From Ilumatobacteraceae bacterium (lineage in GTDB: Bacteria; Actinomycetota; Acidimicrobiia; Acidimicrobiales; Ilumatobacteraceae), in assembly GCA_017859395.1 (NCBI GenBank), contig JAFMNE010000017.1:1-42986 (forward strand): a stretch of 42,986 nt of DNA. Direction: 5' to 3'. A program made the translations under genes and the position numbers. Each line of letters opens with the position of its first letter. Position 1 is the first letter of the stretch. Under the pieces are notes generated by a model, which was given only the letters and a program-made list of their open reading frames with translations, ran no database searches and was not told the origin of the DNA. This document shows positions 28,142 to 35,925 of this stretch, piece by piece.

Positions 28142-29791
28142 GGAACCGGCGAGTGCGGCGATTGCGGTGTCGGTGGCCCAGCGGTAGTCGAGTTTGCCGT
28201 TGGGGGCGCGGTACACCTCGTCGACGAAGACGATCTGCCGGGGTGCCTTGTAGTGGGCGATGCGTTCTTTGACGGTGTCGATGATCGCGTCAGGATCGAC
28301 GGGTGCGCGGGTGGAGCACACCAAGGTGACGGTCTGGCCGAAGCGTTCGTGTGGCACGCCAACGGCGATTGCGTCGATCACGTCGGGGTGTTCACGCGCA
28401 GCCACTTCGACTTCTTCGGGATAGATCTTCTCGCCACCGGAGTTGATACACACCGAGCCCCGGCCGAGCAGGGTGACGGTGCCGTCGGTGGCGATGGTGG
28501 CGAAGTCACCGGGCACGGTGTAGCGCACACCGTTGATCACCGGAAAGGTGCGCGCGGTCTTGTCGGGATCGCCGAGGTATCCGGCAGGCATCGGCCCGGA
28601 CACGGCCAACATGCCCGGTGTGTCGCTGCCGCGCGGGATCACCTCATGGGTGTCAGGGTCAAGAGTGACAACATTCGGCGGGGCGGTGAATATTGCGGTG
28701 TCGGCGGGTTCGTCACCGGGCATGGTGGCTGACACGCCAAAGGGGCCGCCTTCAGAGGCGCCGATCATGTCGAGGATCATCAAGTTGGGGGCATGGGCGG
28801 CCAAAGCCCGTTTCTGATCGGCCGACAAGGTGGCACCGGTGGAGGCAATGCGCTGGAGCGAGGTGAGGTTCCGTGGGGAACCCGCCTCGGCGCGGGCGGC
28901 GAGAGCGGCGGTCATCGGGCGGGCAAAGGCGTCGCCAACGAGGGAGATCTGGGTGACCTGGTAGCGCTCCACGAGGTCCCACAGTTCGTCAGCGTCGAAT
29001 GAACGCCCGCCGAGCAGCACCACGGTGCCGCCCATCACGAATGCGGACATGGCAAGGAACAACGCGGTGCCGTGCATCAATGGTGGCGCACACAGCATCA
29101 CGGGGCTGTTGCCGGATGACCGAATGGTGGCCGCGGTGCCGGCCACTGCATCGATGGTGGTGGGCACGTCAAGGCCGGCGGCCATGTAGCCGGGGAAGGC
29201 GAGCGCGCCGAACAGTTCGTGGTGCGGCCAGATCACGCCTTTGGGCATGCCGGTGGTGCCGCCGGTGTACAGCAACAGTTCGTCGCCGCCGGAGCGGTCG
29301 ATGCGTGGTGCGGGTTCGGCCTCGGCGATCACCTCGTGGTACCAGCGCGCACCGTCGATCAGGGGATGGCCATCGTCGACTTGCAGCAGAAGTCGCACGC
29401 TGGGCATCAGCCCATCGGCGCGTGCGGTGGCCACCCGGTCGGCGTGTGCGCCGTGGAACACCAGCACTTCCGCGCCGGCGTTGTCGCACACGTAGGCAAT
29501 TTCTGCTGCTTGGTAGCGGTAGTTGACGTTCACCGGTGAGGCCTGCACTTTGAATGCGGCGTACACCGATTCCATGTATTCGGGGCAGTTGAACATCAAC
29601 TGGGCGACCTTGGTGCCGCGTCCCACACCGGCGGCGGTGAATGCACCGGCCAGGCGGGCGGCGCGGTCGTCGTACTCGCGCCAGGTCATCTCCTGCGTGC
29701 CGATCACCACGGCGAGGGCGTCGGGTTGGGCGTCGGCGATGGCCTCCCACAGCGTGGCCCAGCTCTCATGTAGTGCACCGGTGTCGCTCAT
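28139..29791 (-). CDS. Acyl-CoA synthetase (AMP-forming)
   Basis: 550 residues from the ATG at 29791, chosen because GAGGGGG lies just upstream; a start seven codons further up lacks this. ANL-family motifs: the P-loop YTGGTTGMPKGV, a GASEGG segment, YTVPGDFATI, GRGSVCINSGGEKIYPEEVE and the catalytic-lysine motif APNGKLDYRW. It activates a carboxylic acid as acyl-AMP and then acyl-CoA; the acid (fatty, aromatic or terpenoid-like) cannot be told. Neighbours (LLM oxidoreductases, SDR, thiolase) suggest a CoA-dependent catabolic route. A TAATTT at 29835-29830 is a possible -10. Confidence 0.93.
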   Translation of the reverse strand: MSDTGALHESWATLWEAIADAQPDALAVVIGTQEMTWREYDDRAARLAGAFTAAGVGRGTKVAQLMFNCPEYMESVYAAFKVQASPVNVNYRYQAAEIAYVCDNAGAEVLVFHGAHADRVATARADGLMPSVRLLLQVDDGHPLIDGARWYHEVIAEAEPAPRIDRSGGDELLLYTGGTTGMPKGVIWPHHELFGALAFPGYMAAGLDVPTTIDAVAGTAATIRSSGNSPVMLCAPPLMHGTALFLAMSAFVMGGTVVLLGGRSFDADELWDLVERYQVTQISLVGDAFARPMTAALAARAEAGSPRNLTSLQRIASTGATLSADQKRALAAHAPNLMILDMIGASEGGPFGVSATMPGDEPADTAIFTAPPNVVTLDPDTHEVIPRGSDTPGMLAVSGPMPAGYLGDPDKTARTFPVINGVRYTVPGDFATIATDGTVTLLGRGSVCINSGGEKIYPEEVEVAAREHPDVIDAIAVGVPHERFGQTVTLVCSTRAPVDPDAIIDTVKERIAHYKAPRQIVFVDEVYRAPNGKLDYRWATDTAIAALAGS

Positions 29792-29868
29792 GTCGTCGTC
29801 CCCCTCGGGCAATGTTGTGGTCGTCGACGAAATTACCCGAGCGATATGTGGGGTTCGGCAGTCGGGGG

Positions 29869-30756
29869 TCAGCCGCGCACAGCGGCTATGAATGTGGCGA
29901 GTGCGTCGATGTGTTCACGTGCGGTGGTGAACCCCGGGTCAGCTTCACCGACCAGTGCCGATGAGGCGGTCATCGTGCGCACCGATACCGCATCGGCGTC
30001 GACGGTGGCCCATGAGGCGATGCGGTCGTGCCAGACGTCGGGGCCGTCACCGAATCCCACCAGAGCATCAAGGCCGAAGTGGTCGTCGCGGCCGTGTGCA
30101 GCGAGGCGTGCACGCAGGTCACGTGCGGCCCCGAGGGCGCGATCACCTGAGGATCCAAACAGGTAGCCATCACCCACGGTGGCGGCGCGGCGCAGCGATG
30201 CCGGGGCGCTACCCCCGAACCAGATAGGGATCGGCCCGGGCGGGGTGGGCTGGCAGTTCGCTCGGTCGATCTGATGGTGGTCGCCGTGGAACTCGATGAC
30301 GTCACCGCTCCACAGCCGGCGCCAGAGGTCGACCTGTTCGTCGAGGACGGCACCACGGTCGGCGAACGCCATACCGAGCGCCTCATACTCCACGGGGTTC
30401 CACCCGGTGCCGACACCGAGGCGGAACCGTCCGTTCGACAACAGCGCAATCTCCGCGGCCTGTTTTGCCACGAGCACCCCTTGGCGCTGTGGGGAGATGA
30501 GCACGCCGGTCATCATCTCGATGCGGGTCGTGATGCCAGCCATGAAGCCGAGTAGCACCATTGGTTCGTGGAAGGGGTGGGTCTCGTCGTAGGGGCCCCA
30601 CAATGCGGGTGTGCGGTCGGCGTGCACGGCACCGAGCACATGGTCGTACACGATGATGTGGTCGTAGCCGAGGCCTTCGGCGGTCTGTACCCAGTCGCGG
30701 ATCGCGCCCGGGTCGTTGCCGATTTCCACGGTGGGGAAGACACATCCGAATTTCAT
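29869..30756 (-). CDS. LLM-class F420-dependent oxidoreductase
   Basis: 295 residues. Luciferase-like TIM barrel: KFGCVFPTVEIGNDP opening, AEGLGYDHIIVYDHVLG, ITTRIEMMTGVLISPQRQGVLVAKQAAEI, and GRFRLGVGTGWNPVEYEALG, the signature of F420- rather than FMN-dependent members. These use reduced or oxidised F420 for hydride transfer or oxygenation of secondary metabolites and xenobiotics. The ATG overlaps the stop of the NTF2-like gene by four bases, with AGGAAGG upstream. Third gene of a coupled trio. Confidence 0.9.
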   Translation of the reverse strand: MKFGCVFPTVEIGNDPGAIRDWVQTAEGLGYDHIIVYDHVLGAVHADRTPALWGPYDETHPFHEPMVLLGFMAGITTRIEMMTGVLISPQRQGVLVAKQAAEIALLSNGRFRLGVGTGWNPVEYEALGMAFADRGAVLDEQVDLWRRLWSGDVIEFHGDHHQIDRANCQPTPPGPIPIWFGGSAPASLRRAATVGDGYLFGSSGDRALGAARDLRARLAAHGRDDHFGLDALVGFGDGPDVWHDRIASWATVDADAVSVRTMTASSALVGEADPGFTTAREHIDALATFIAAVRG

Positions 30757-31232
30757 GGCCGGTCCTTCCTGGTGCTGCGCTCACGGGCGCGCCGCATGAT
30801 GTCGGGGTTGCCGCGTTGCCATGTCACCGTCAAGGTGACCGCGTCGATACGCCAGCCGTTGGGGACGCGCACTAACCGATCGTCGTAGTAGCCGCCGATG
30901 GTGAATTCGGGTTTGGGATCGTCGGTGAACATGTGCACGGCCTGCATGTACATGCGGCACCGTGCGTGATCACCATCGATGTTGACGAGGGGGTTTGTCA
31001 TGGTGTGTTGGGTGGCGTCGAGGCCGCTGAACAGAGGAATGAGGTTCGCCACCCAATCGTCGGCCGCCATCGCTGCGGCCGTGGAGGTGGGGTTGTACGA
31101 GGTGAAGTCGATGTGGACCGTGTCAGCGAAGATCGAGCGATACAGATCCCAGTCGCGGGTGTCGATACCCCAGGCATATTCGTAGACCCGCTGCACGATC
31201 TGCTCACGGTCGTTGGTGTGTGCATCCGACAT
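30753..31232 (-). CDS. NTF2-like / SnoaL-like protein
   Basis: 159 residues from the ATG at 31232, which shares one base with the stop of the upstream oxidoreductase; the longer upstream frame lies within that gene. The fold is a cone-shaped alpha+beta barrel: QIVQRVYEYAWGIDTRDWDLYRSIFADTVHIDFTSY, ATQHTMTNPLVNIDGDHARCRMYMQAVH and a final GGYYDDRLVRVPNGWRIDAVTLTVTWQRG. Members include ketosteroid-isomerase-like enzymes and ring-hydroxylating small subunits. The Asp/His pair suggests an isomerase or dehydratase, but activity cannot be assigned. Confidence 0.87.
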   Translation of the reverse strand: MSDAHTNDREQIVQRVYEYAWGIDTRDWDLYRSIFADTVHIDFTSYNPTSTAAAMAADDWVANLIPLFSGLDATQHTMTNPLVNIDGDHARCRMYMQAVHMFTDDPKPEFTIGGYYDDRLVRVPNGWRIDAVTLTVTWQRGNPDIMRRARERSTRKDRP

Positions 31233-32113
31233 CAGGCCAGAACATCCCGTGCGAACAGTTCGTATCCGGCGTCGTTGATAGCGCTGATCTGGGCGACGCT
31301 CACTCCGGTGGTGGCCAGCCACTCCACTCCCTCGGCCACTGCGGCCGGCGAACCAGAAAAACGTGAGTACAGGCCATCTCCGAGGGCATCGACCATGGCG
31401 CGGGTGCCGGCGTCGTCGCCGATGGCGCACAGTACGAACATGCCGATCTCGATATCGGAGTTCACGGCCCGCACGGCGGCGACGGCGTCGAGCAGATCGT
31501 CGTCGGTGACCTGGCTCAATTCGTGGAGGTTCAATGCGCCGGCTCGGGTGGCGCGGCTGGCAGGTTTCAGCTCCACCGCATCGGCATGCGGGGTGACCTC
31601 GGCGATGGTGCGTGGGCCGCCGACGGAGCAGATTAACGGTGGCGGCTCACCGGGTGCGCCGAAGCCGTCGATATCGATGCGGTATTGGTTGCCGTGGTGG
31701 TGGCAGGCACCGTCGTGGAGCAAAGCGCGGATGATCTGTGCCGATTCTGCAAACGCGCCGGCACGCACCCCGGCCGGTGGGTACTCCATCCCGGCTGCAG
31801 CGAGTTCGGCGGCGGCCCAGCCGGCGCCGAGCCCGAGGTGGAAACGACCGTCGCTCACCTGCTGCAGGGTCATGGCGGCCTGGGCGACTTCGACCGGATT
31901 GCGGAACAGGTTGTTCACGAACGCGGTGGTGATGTCGATGTGGGTGGTGGCGCTGGCCATCGCGGTGGCGGTCACCCACACGTGGGGGTAGGCCCGGGTG
32001 TTCGTTACGAAATGATCCGCAACGGAGATGCGGTCCCATCCTTCTGATTCGCGGCGTTGCGCCCACGTGCGCGCGTCGATGTCGTTGCGCATCAGATTGG
32101 CAGTGAATTTCAA
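31232..32113 (-). CDS. LLM-class F420-dependent oxidoreductase
   Basis: 293 residues. A second luciferase-like barrel protein: KFTANLMRNDID opening, RISVADHFVTNTRAYPHVWVTATAMA, VEVAQAAMTLQQVSDGRFHLGLGAGW (signature) and AVELKPASRATRAG. It is clearly diverged from the neighbour at 29869 and so not a recent duplicate. The start appears to be TTG, with GGGAG upstream; no ATG or GTG in frame fits better. First gene of the trio. A TACGCT box at 32158-32153 would give a leader of about 32 nt. Confidence 0.87.
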   Translation of the reverse strand: MKFTANLMRNDIDARTWAQRRESEGWDRISVADHFVTNTRAYPHVWVTATAMASATTHIDITTAFVNNLFRNPVEVAQAAMTLQQVSDGRFHLGLGAGWAAAELAAAGMEYPPAGVRAGAFAESAQIIRALLHDGACHHHGNQYRIDIDGFGAPGEPPPLICSVGGPRTIAEVTPHADAVELKPASRATRAGALNLHELSQVTDDDLLDAVAAVRAVNSDIEIGMFVLCAIGDDAGTRAMVDALGDGLYSRFSGSPAAVAEGVEWLATTGVSVAQISAINDAGYELFARDVLA

Positions 32114-32152
32114 CGTGGCAACTCCCGTGAGGATGTGCGGTGGTGCAATGCG

Positions 32153-32158
32153 AGCGTA
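32153..32158 (-). promoter_or_regulatory. Candidate -10 box TACGCT of the LLM-NTF2-LLM operon
   Basis: Minus-strand TACGCT, 39 bases upstream of the TTG start at 32113, with a GGGAG ribosome site inside the predicted leader. Confidence 0.35.
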
Positions 32159-32244
32159 GGTGTCGGGTGGCGGTGGTCATGAGTCGCAGTCGTGTGCGGG
32201 TCCCGACCGCGGTTGTCGACATCGGCCGGCGGCGGGCCGCGTTC

Positions 32245-32250
32245 TAGGTT
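32245..32250 (+). promoter_or_regulatory. Candidate -10 box TAGGTT of the SDR gene
   Basis: TAGGTT lies 39 bases before the ATG at 32290; the predicted leader holds the GGAGAGGGG ribosome site. Confidence 0.35.
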
Positions 32251-32289
32251 GTGCACAGCGGTAGAGGCCGCAACGGAGAGGGGTGGGAG

Positions 32290-33054
32290 ATGGACACAGC
32301 ACCGGCACTCAATTCGGTGTTCTCGTTGGCGGGTCGTCGTGCACTCGTCACCGGTGGCGCCAAGGGCATCGGTGCAGCGGTGGTGGCACGGCTGGTGGAA
32401 GCCGGCGCCGCAGTGACTCTCGCCGATCTCGATACAGATGGTGCTGCCACCGCCGATCGTCTCGGCGCCACATTTGTGGCCTGCGACGTGACCGATGCCG
32501 CGCAGCTCGGTGCGGCCGTCGACGTCGCTGCAGGGGACAACGGGCTCGACATCTGTGTGAACAACGCCGGCATCTTCCCGACGACGGGGCCGATGCAGTC
32601 CGCGTCGGACGACTTCGTTGCCCGCATGTTGGAGGTGAATGTGCGCGCGGTGTTCTCCGCGGCTCGTGAGGCAGCAAACCGCATGCCCAACGGTGGGGCA
32701 ATCGTGAACATGGCGTCCATTGCAGCACTCGGTGGTGGTGCGGGTATTTCGGCGTATTCGGCATCGAAGGCGGCGGTGGTGTCGATGACGCGTGCCCATG
32801 CCATCGAGTTGGGCCCTCAGGGCATCCGTGTGAATGCGATCGCTCCCGGGGTAATCGACACACCTGGTGTGCAGGCCCAGTTGGAGCCGTTGCGTGCCAG
32901 CGGAATCGATATCGACAAGCGCATCGCGGCGAACCCGCTTGGGGTGGCCGGCCAACCTGATCACATCGCACGTGGTGTGATGTTCTTGGTGTCGGACTTG
33001 GCGGCGTTTATCACCGGGCAGGTGTTGGTGATCGACGGCGGTGCCACAGCGTGA
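32290..33054 (+). CDS. Short-chain dehydrogenase/reductase
   Basis: 254 residues from the ATG at 32290 with GGAGAGGGG upstream. Classical SDR: ALVTGGAKGIGAAV (cofactor loop), a Asp-ending second strand LADLD that favours NAD(H), NNAGIFP, the catalytic Ser in NMASIAALGG, and YSASK (Tyr and Lys). The end, FLVSDLAAFITGQVLVIDGGATA, is typical. It oxidises or reduces an alcohol/ketone; the substrate is unknown. The stop overlaps the nitroreductase start by four bases. Divergent from the LLM operon, so probably part of the same pathway. Confidence 0.94.
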   Translation: MDTAPALNSVFSLAGRRALVTGGAKGIGAAVVARLVEAGAAVTLADLDTDGAATADRLGATFVACDVTDAAQLGAAVDVAAGDNGLDICVNNAGIFPTTGPMQSASDDFVARMLEVNVRAVFSAAREAANRMPNGGAIVNMASIAALGGGAGISAYSASKAAVVSMTRAHAIELGPQGIRVNAIAPGVIDTPGVQAQLEPLRASGIDIDKRIAANPLGVAGQPDHIARGVMFLVSDLAAFITGQVLVIDGGATA

Positions 33055-33704
33055 GCAGCGGTGCGTCAGCGATGGCCGATGAGGTGTTGGAGGCCATGCG
33101 CACGTGCCGGGCGATGCGGCATCTGTCGTCGGACCCGGTGGATGATGCCCTAGTCGCACAGGTGGTGGAGGCTGGCACGTGGGCACCGAGCCCTGGGAAC
33201 TCGCAGGGTCGAGACGTGATCGTGGTGCGCGATGCAGCCACAAAGTCGGCGATTGCCACCGCGATCGAGTCGGCGCTGGCACCGGCGGTGGCGGCCATGG
33301 AACGACCGGATCGCACTCACCGGTTGATGTTGGATGGGACGGCGCACCTGTTGTCCACGTTGGCTGACTGCCCCGTGTTGATGCTGGTGTGTGGGCGGCC
33401 GGTGTATCCCTATGCGGCGCCACGGGAGTCGTTCGTATGGTCGTCGATCTATCCGGCGGCGCAGAACATGGTGGTGGCGGCGCGGTCGCTCGGTTTGGGC
33501 ACGGTGTTCACCACCTTCCACGGGGTGGCCGAACCAGCGATCCGCGAGGTGCTGCACATCCCCGACGATGTGCTGATCGGGTGCCTGATTCCGATGGGAT
33601 GGCCACTACGGCAGTTCGGGCCGGTGAACCGCGTGCCGGTCGACCAGGTGATCCACGAGGACCGTTGGCGCGGTGATCTGCGCTCGGTACCGCCAACGAT
33701 GTAG
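33051..33704 (+). CDS. Nitroreductase family protein
   Basis: 217 residues. Opens EVLEAMRTCRAMRHLSSDPV with the FMN-phosphate arginines, continues WAPSPGNSQGRDVIVVRD, and has SSIYPAAQNMVVAARSLGLGTVFTTF and IPMGWPLRQFGPVNR. An FMN-dependent NAD(P)H oxidoreductase; natural substrates are often quinones, flavins or enones, not nitro compounds. GTG at 33051 overlaps the SDR stop; the ATG at 33072 is an alternative start and begins just before the conserved region. Confidence 0.9.
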   Translation: MSSGASAMADEVLEAMRTCRAMRHLSSDPVDDALVAQVVEAGTWAPSPGNSQGRDVIVVRDAATKSAIATAIESALAPAVAAMERPDRTHRLMLDGTAHLLSTLADCPVLMLVCGRPVYPYAAPRESFVWSSIYPAAQNMVVAARSLGLGTVFTTFHGVAEPAIREVLHIPDDVLIGCLIPMGWPLRQFGPVNRVPVDQVIHEDRWRGDLRSVPPTM

Positions 33705-33766
33705 CCGCGCGCGGGCCGCGATGGCGGTGATCTGAAATTCCGCCGCATGAGATGGCCGAGGTTGTT

Positions 33767-33772
33767 TACGGT
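33767..33772 (+). promoter_or_regulatory. -10 box TACGGT of the thiolase gene
   Basis: TACGGT ends eight bases before the ATG at 33781, in keeping with a leaderless transcript separate from the SDR-nitroreductase pair. Confidence 0.45.
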
Positions 33773-33780
33773 GCGCGGCC

Positions 33781-34938
33781 ATGAGAACTCAACGTGAACC
33801 TGTGTACATCGTGGAAGCAGTGCGGTCGCCGGTCGGCCGTGCCGGTGGTGGCCTCGCTGAGGTGCATCCCGCCGATCTCGGCGCCGCCGTGATCGCCGCA
33901 CTGATTGATCGCACCGGCATCGACCCAGGTGAGGTCGATGACGTGATGGTCGGCAACGTCGACTCGGTCGGTCCGCAGGCCGGGTGTCTGGCCCGTACGG
34001 CCTGGCTGGTGGCAGATATGCCCGAGCATGTGCCGGGCACCACGATCGACCGTCGATGCGGGTCATCGCAGCAGGCGGTGCATTTCGCTGCGCAGGCCAT
34101 CCTGTCCGGCCAGGCCGACATGGTGGTCGCCGGTGGCATCCAGTCGATGTCGCAGGTGCCGATGATGCAAGCTTTCGCTGTGCCCGGAGACGACGGGTTC
34201 GATCCGTTTACGTCGTCACCAGGTTGGGTGAAGCGCTACGGCGACAGCCGGTTTGATCAGTTCGACGCGGCGGAGCGCATCGCGGAACGGTTTGACATCA
34301 CCCGTGGCGACATGGAGGCGTTCGCGCTCGAGTCGCATCGTCGAGCGATCGCCGCGGCGGCCGAGGGCCGGTTCGATAACGAAATCGTCGAGGTCGCGGG
34401 CCTGCGCCACGACGAGTGCCCGCGGGTTCCCGATGCGGCTCGGGTGGCGGCATTACGTCCGTTGCGTGAGGGCGGACGTTTGACCGCGGCGGTGTCGTGC
34501 CAGTTGGCCGATGCGGCGGCAATGCTGTTGATCGCCAGCGAGTCGGCGGTCGCCCGCTGGGGCCTTGAACCGTTGGCGCGAGTTACCCACATGGATGTGA
34601 GCGCGTCGGATCCGCTGGAGATGTTATCGGCGCCGATTCCGGCGACGGAGCGGGCATTGCGTCGTGCCGGTCTCACAATTGACGACATCGATCTGGTGGA
34701 GAACAACGAGGCGTTTGCGTCGGTGGTGTTGGCGTGGGAACGGGCGTTGGGCGCGGATCCGTCACGGGTGAATGTGTCTGGTGGGGCAATCGCTCTTGGT
34801 CATCCACTCGGTGCGACCGGTGCACGGTTGATGACGACAATGGCGCACGAGTTGCACCGTCGGGGTGCGGGACGGGCGTTGCAGACCATGTGCGAACGAG
34901 GCGGCATGGCGAATGTGACGGTGATCGAACATGTGTGA
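33781..34938 (+). CDS. Thiolase family acetyl-CoA acyltransferase
   Basis: 385 residues. The nucleophile Cys93 is in DRRCGSSQQAV, and the His341 loop GGAIALGHPLGATGAR is intact. The C-terminal catalytic cysteine, Cys371, is in CERGGMANVTV where most thiolases have CxGGGxG, a moderate deviation. The family cleaves 3-ketoacyl-CoA or condenses acetyl-CoA. The opening PVYIVEAVRSPVGR fits the degradative type. With the acyl-CoA synthetase and SDR nearby, a beta-oxidation-like role is inferred. The ATG is supported by the -10 box at 33767. Confidence 0.94.
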   Translation: MRTQREPVYIVEAVRSPVGRAGGGLAEVHPADLGAAVIAALIDRTGIDPGEVDDVMVGNVDSVGPQAGCLARTAWLVADMPEHVPGTTIDRRCGSSQQAVHFAAQAILSGQADMVVAGGIQSMSQVPMMQAFAVPGDDGFDPFTSSPGWVKRYGDSRFDQFDAAERIAERFDITRGDMEAFALESHRRAIAAAAEGRFDNEIVEVAGLRHDECPRVPDAARVAALRPLREGGRLTAAVSCQLADAAAMLLIASESAVARWGLEPLARVTHMDVSASDPLEMLSAPIPATERALRRAGLTIDDIDLVENNEAFASVVLAWERALGADPSRVNVSGGAIALGHPLGATGARLMTTMAHELHRRGAGRALQTMCERGGMANVTVIEHV

Positions 34939-34985
34939 CGCACGGTCGTGGTCGATGTTTATGCGCGAGCGGGAAGCGCAGCGCT

Positions 34986-35001
34986 CCGGCGCGGGCGCCG
35001 G
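34986..35001. terminator. Hairpin between convergent genes
   Basis: CCGGCG-CGGG-CGCCGG, a six-pair GC-rich hairpin in the 69-base gap between the thiolase stop and the convergent 88-residue gene. No T-run. Confidence 0.35.
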
Positions 35002-35007
35002 CGAGGC

Positions 35008-35274
35008 TCAGGTGTCGTCGACGGAGTCTTCGAGCACGTCGATGAGCGCGTCGACGTCGTTGGTCTCGCCGCCGATCAGCCACACCACGTCGCCGTCGGC
35101 GATGTCGTCAGGGTCGCCGGGGGCGGGTCCGTTCCATGGGAAGATCGCGTCAAGGGTGTAGCGGTCGACGCTGACGTCGGTGTCGGTGTCGGCAACAGGG
35201 GCCACCACCGCCAATTCGATCTCGGCATCTGGTGCCTGGTCCTGCAGGATGTCCATCAGTTCGCGGACCTGCAT
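35008..35274 (-). CDS. Small acidic protein, unknown (88 aa)
   Basis: 88 residues, 24 or so acidic and very few basic. It opens MQVRELMDILQDQAPDAEIELA, a helix followed by a strand, as in small antitoxin-like or regulatory proteins of bacteria, and ends in an acidic helix VDALIDVLEDSVDDT. The middle holds IFPWNGPAPGDPDDIADGDVVWLIGG. AAGGAGG five bases before the ATG gives a clear ribosome site, and TACAGT at 35312-35307 is a candidate -10. No family recognised and no toxin-like partner adjacent. Confidence 0.72.
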   Translation of the reverse strand: MQVRELMDILQDQAPDAEIELAVVAPVADTDTDVSVDRYTLDAIFPWNGPAPGDPDDIADGDVVWLIGGETNDVDALIDVLEDSVDDT

Positions 35275-35306
35275 GGTGCCTCCTTCGGTGTGGGCGTGTC
35301 GGCCCC

Positions 35307-35312
35307 ACTGTA
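35307..35312 (-). promoter_or_regulatory. Candidate -10 box TACAGT of the 88-aa gene
   Basis: Minus-strand TACAGT, 33 bases upstream of the ATG at 35274, giving a leader of about 25 nt with AAGGAGG. Confidence 0.35.
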
Positions 35313-35330
35313 AACCGGTCGCCGGTGGTG

Positions 35331-35900
35331 TCAGGGTTCGACGAGCCAGGCGTCAGCGTGTTCGAGCAGATATAGGCTCACCTGTTTGCAGCGTTCGAGG
35401 CTCCGCGCCACGGCGTCATCGTTGTTCAAGTACACGTCGGCGAGGTCGACGCTCATCCGAGCCACGATCGACAGCGACCGTTCGGGTGCGTCGGTGACGG
35501 TGGGAAATGAGTCGATCGCGGTGACTTCAACAGGGAGGTCCACACCGCCAACCCCGGCAATGTCGGTGGCGAGCACCAACAGGTCGGGTGGGCTGGGAAG
35601 GGGTGGCAGCGTCCATGTGAACAGCAGTGGGAAGGAGAATCCCTGTGGCGGGTCGTCGTCGACGTCGTCCATTTTCATGACGTCGTCTTCGAAACCCAGC
35701 AGGGCGCGGGGGTCGACATCAAGCGAGAGATGCAAGTCGATGGGGCCGGCACAGGCCTCTTCGGGGTGCAGGTCAACTTCCCAAAGTTGTCGTAGCGAGT
35801 AGGTCTCGACGAAGTGTCGTTCGTCGTGGACGTGGAACCCGCTGTCGATGGCCTGGCTCTTCACATCGGCGACGAACCCGGCAACGTCGATCACTGCCAC
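35331..35900 (-). CDS. Uncharacterised protein (189 aa)
   Basis: 189 residues from the GTG at 35900, chosen because a TAGTGT box ends seven bases upstream; a second GTG at 35894 follows. The frame is open far upstream but only as a shadow of the phosphatase gene. It has alternating strands (RQLWEVDLHPEEACAGPIDLHLSLDVDPRALLGFED), an acidic DDVDDDPPQ turn and a C-terminal helical half with RSLERCKQVSLYLLEHADAW. The text suggests a cytosolic alpha/beta protein. I recall similar unnamed proteins in actinobacteria, but no function. Confidence 0.68.
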   Translation of the reverse strand: MAVIDVAGFVADVKSQAIDSGFHVHDERHFVETYSLRQLWEVDLHPEEACAGPIDLHLSLDVDPRALLGFEDDVMKMDDVDDDPPQGFSFPLLFTWTLPPLPSPPDLLVLATDIAGVGGVDLPVEVTAIDSFPTVTDAPERSLSIVARMSVDLADVYLNNDDAVARSLERCKQVSLYLLEHADAWLVEP

Positions 35901-35907
35901 GGATGGG

Positions 35908-35917
35908 ACACTACCGT
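35908..35917. promoter_or_regulatory. Symmetric bidirectional -10 element
   Basis: The ten bases ACACTACCGT hold a plus-strand TACCGT (35912-35917), eight bases before the GTG at 35926, and a minus-strand TAGTGT (35913-35908), seven bases before the GTG at 35900. The two boxes share the central TA. Both genes would be leaderless. Confidence 0.55.
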
Positions 35918-35925
35918 GATCTGAC

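Noticed and set aside
32110-33423. A 437-codon minus-strand frame opposite the SDR and nitroreductase genes
   Set aside because: His/Thr/Pro-rich low-complexity shadow; both genes on the plus strand have complete motifs.
35008-35274. The 88-residue acidic protein as an antitoxin
   Set aside because: No toxin-like gene is adjacent; the neighbours are a thiolase and a 189-residue protein in a separate unit.
35285-35302. A 15-base string CGGTGTGGGCGTGTC shared with 28126-28140
   Set aside because: Both are short G/T-rich sequences upstream of unrelated genes; chance or a weak common element cannot be told apart.
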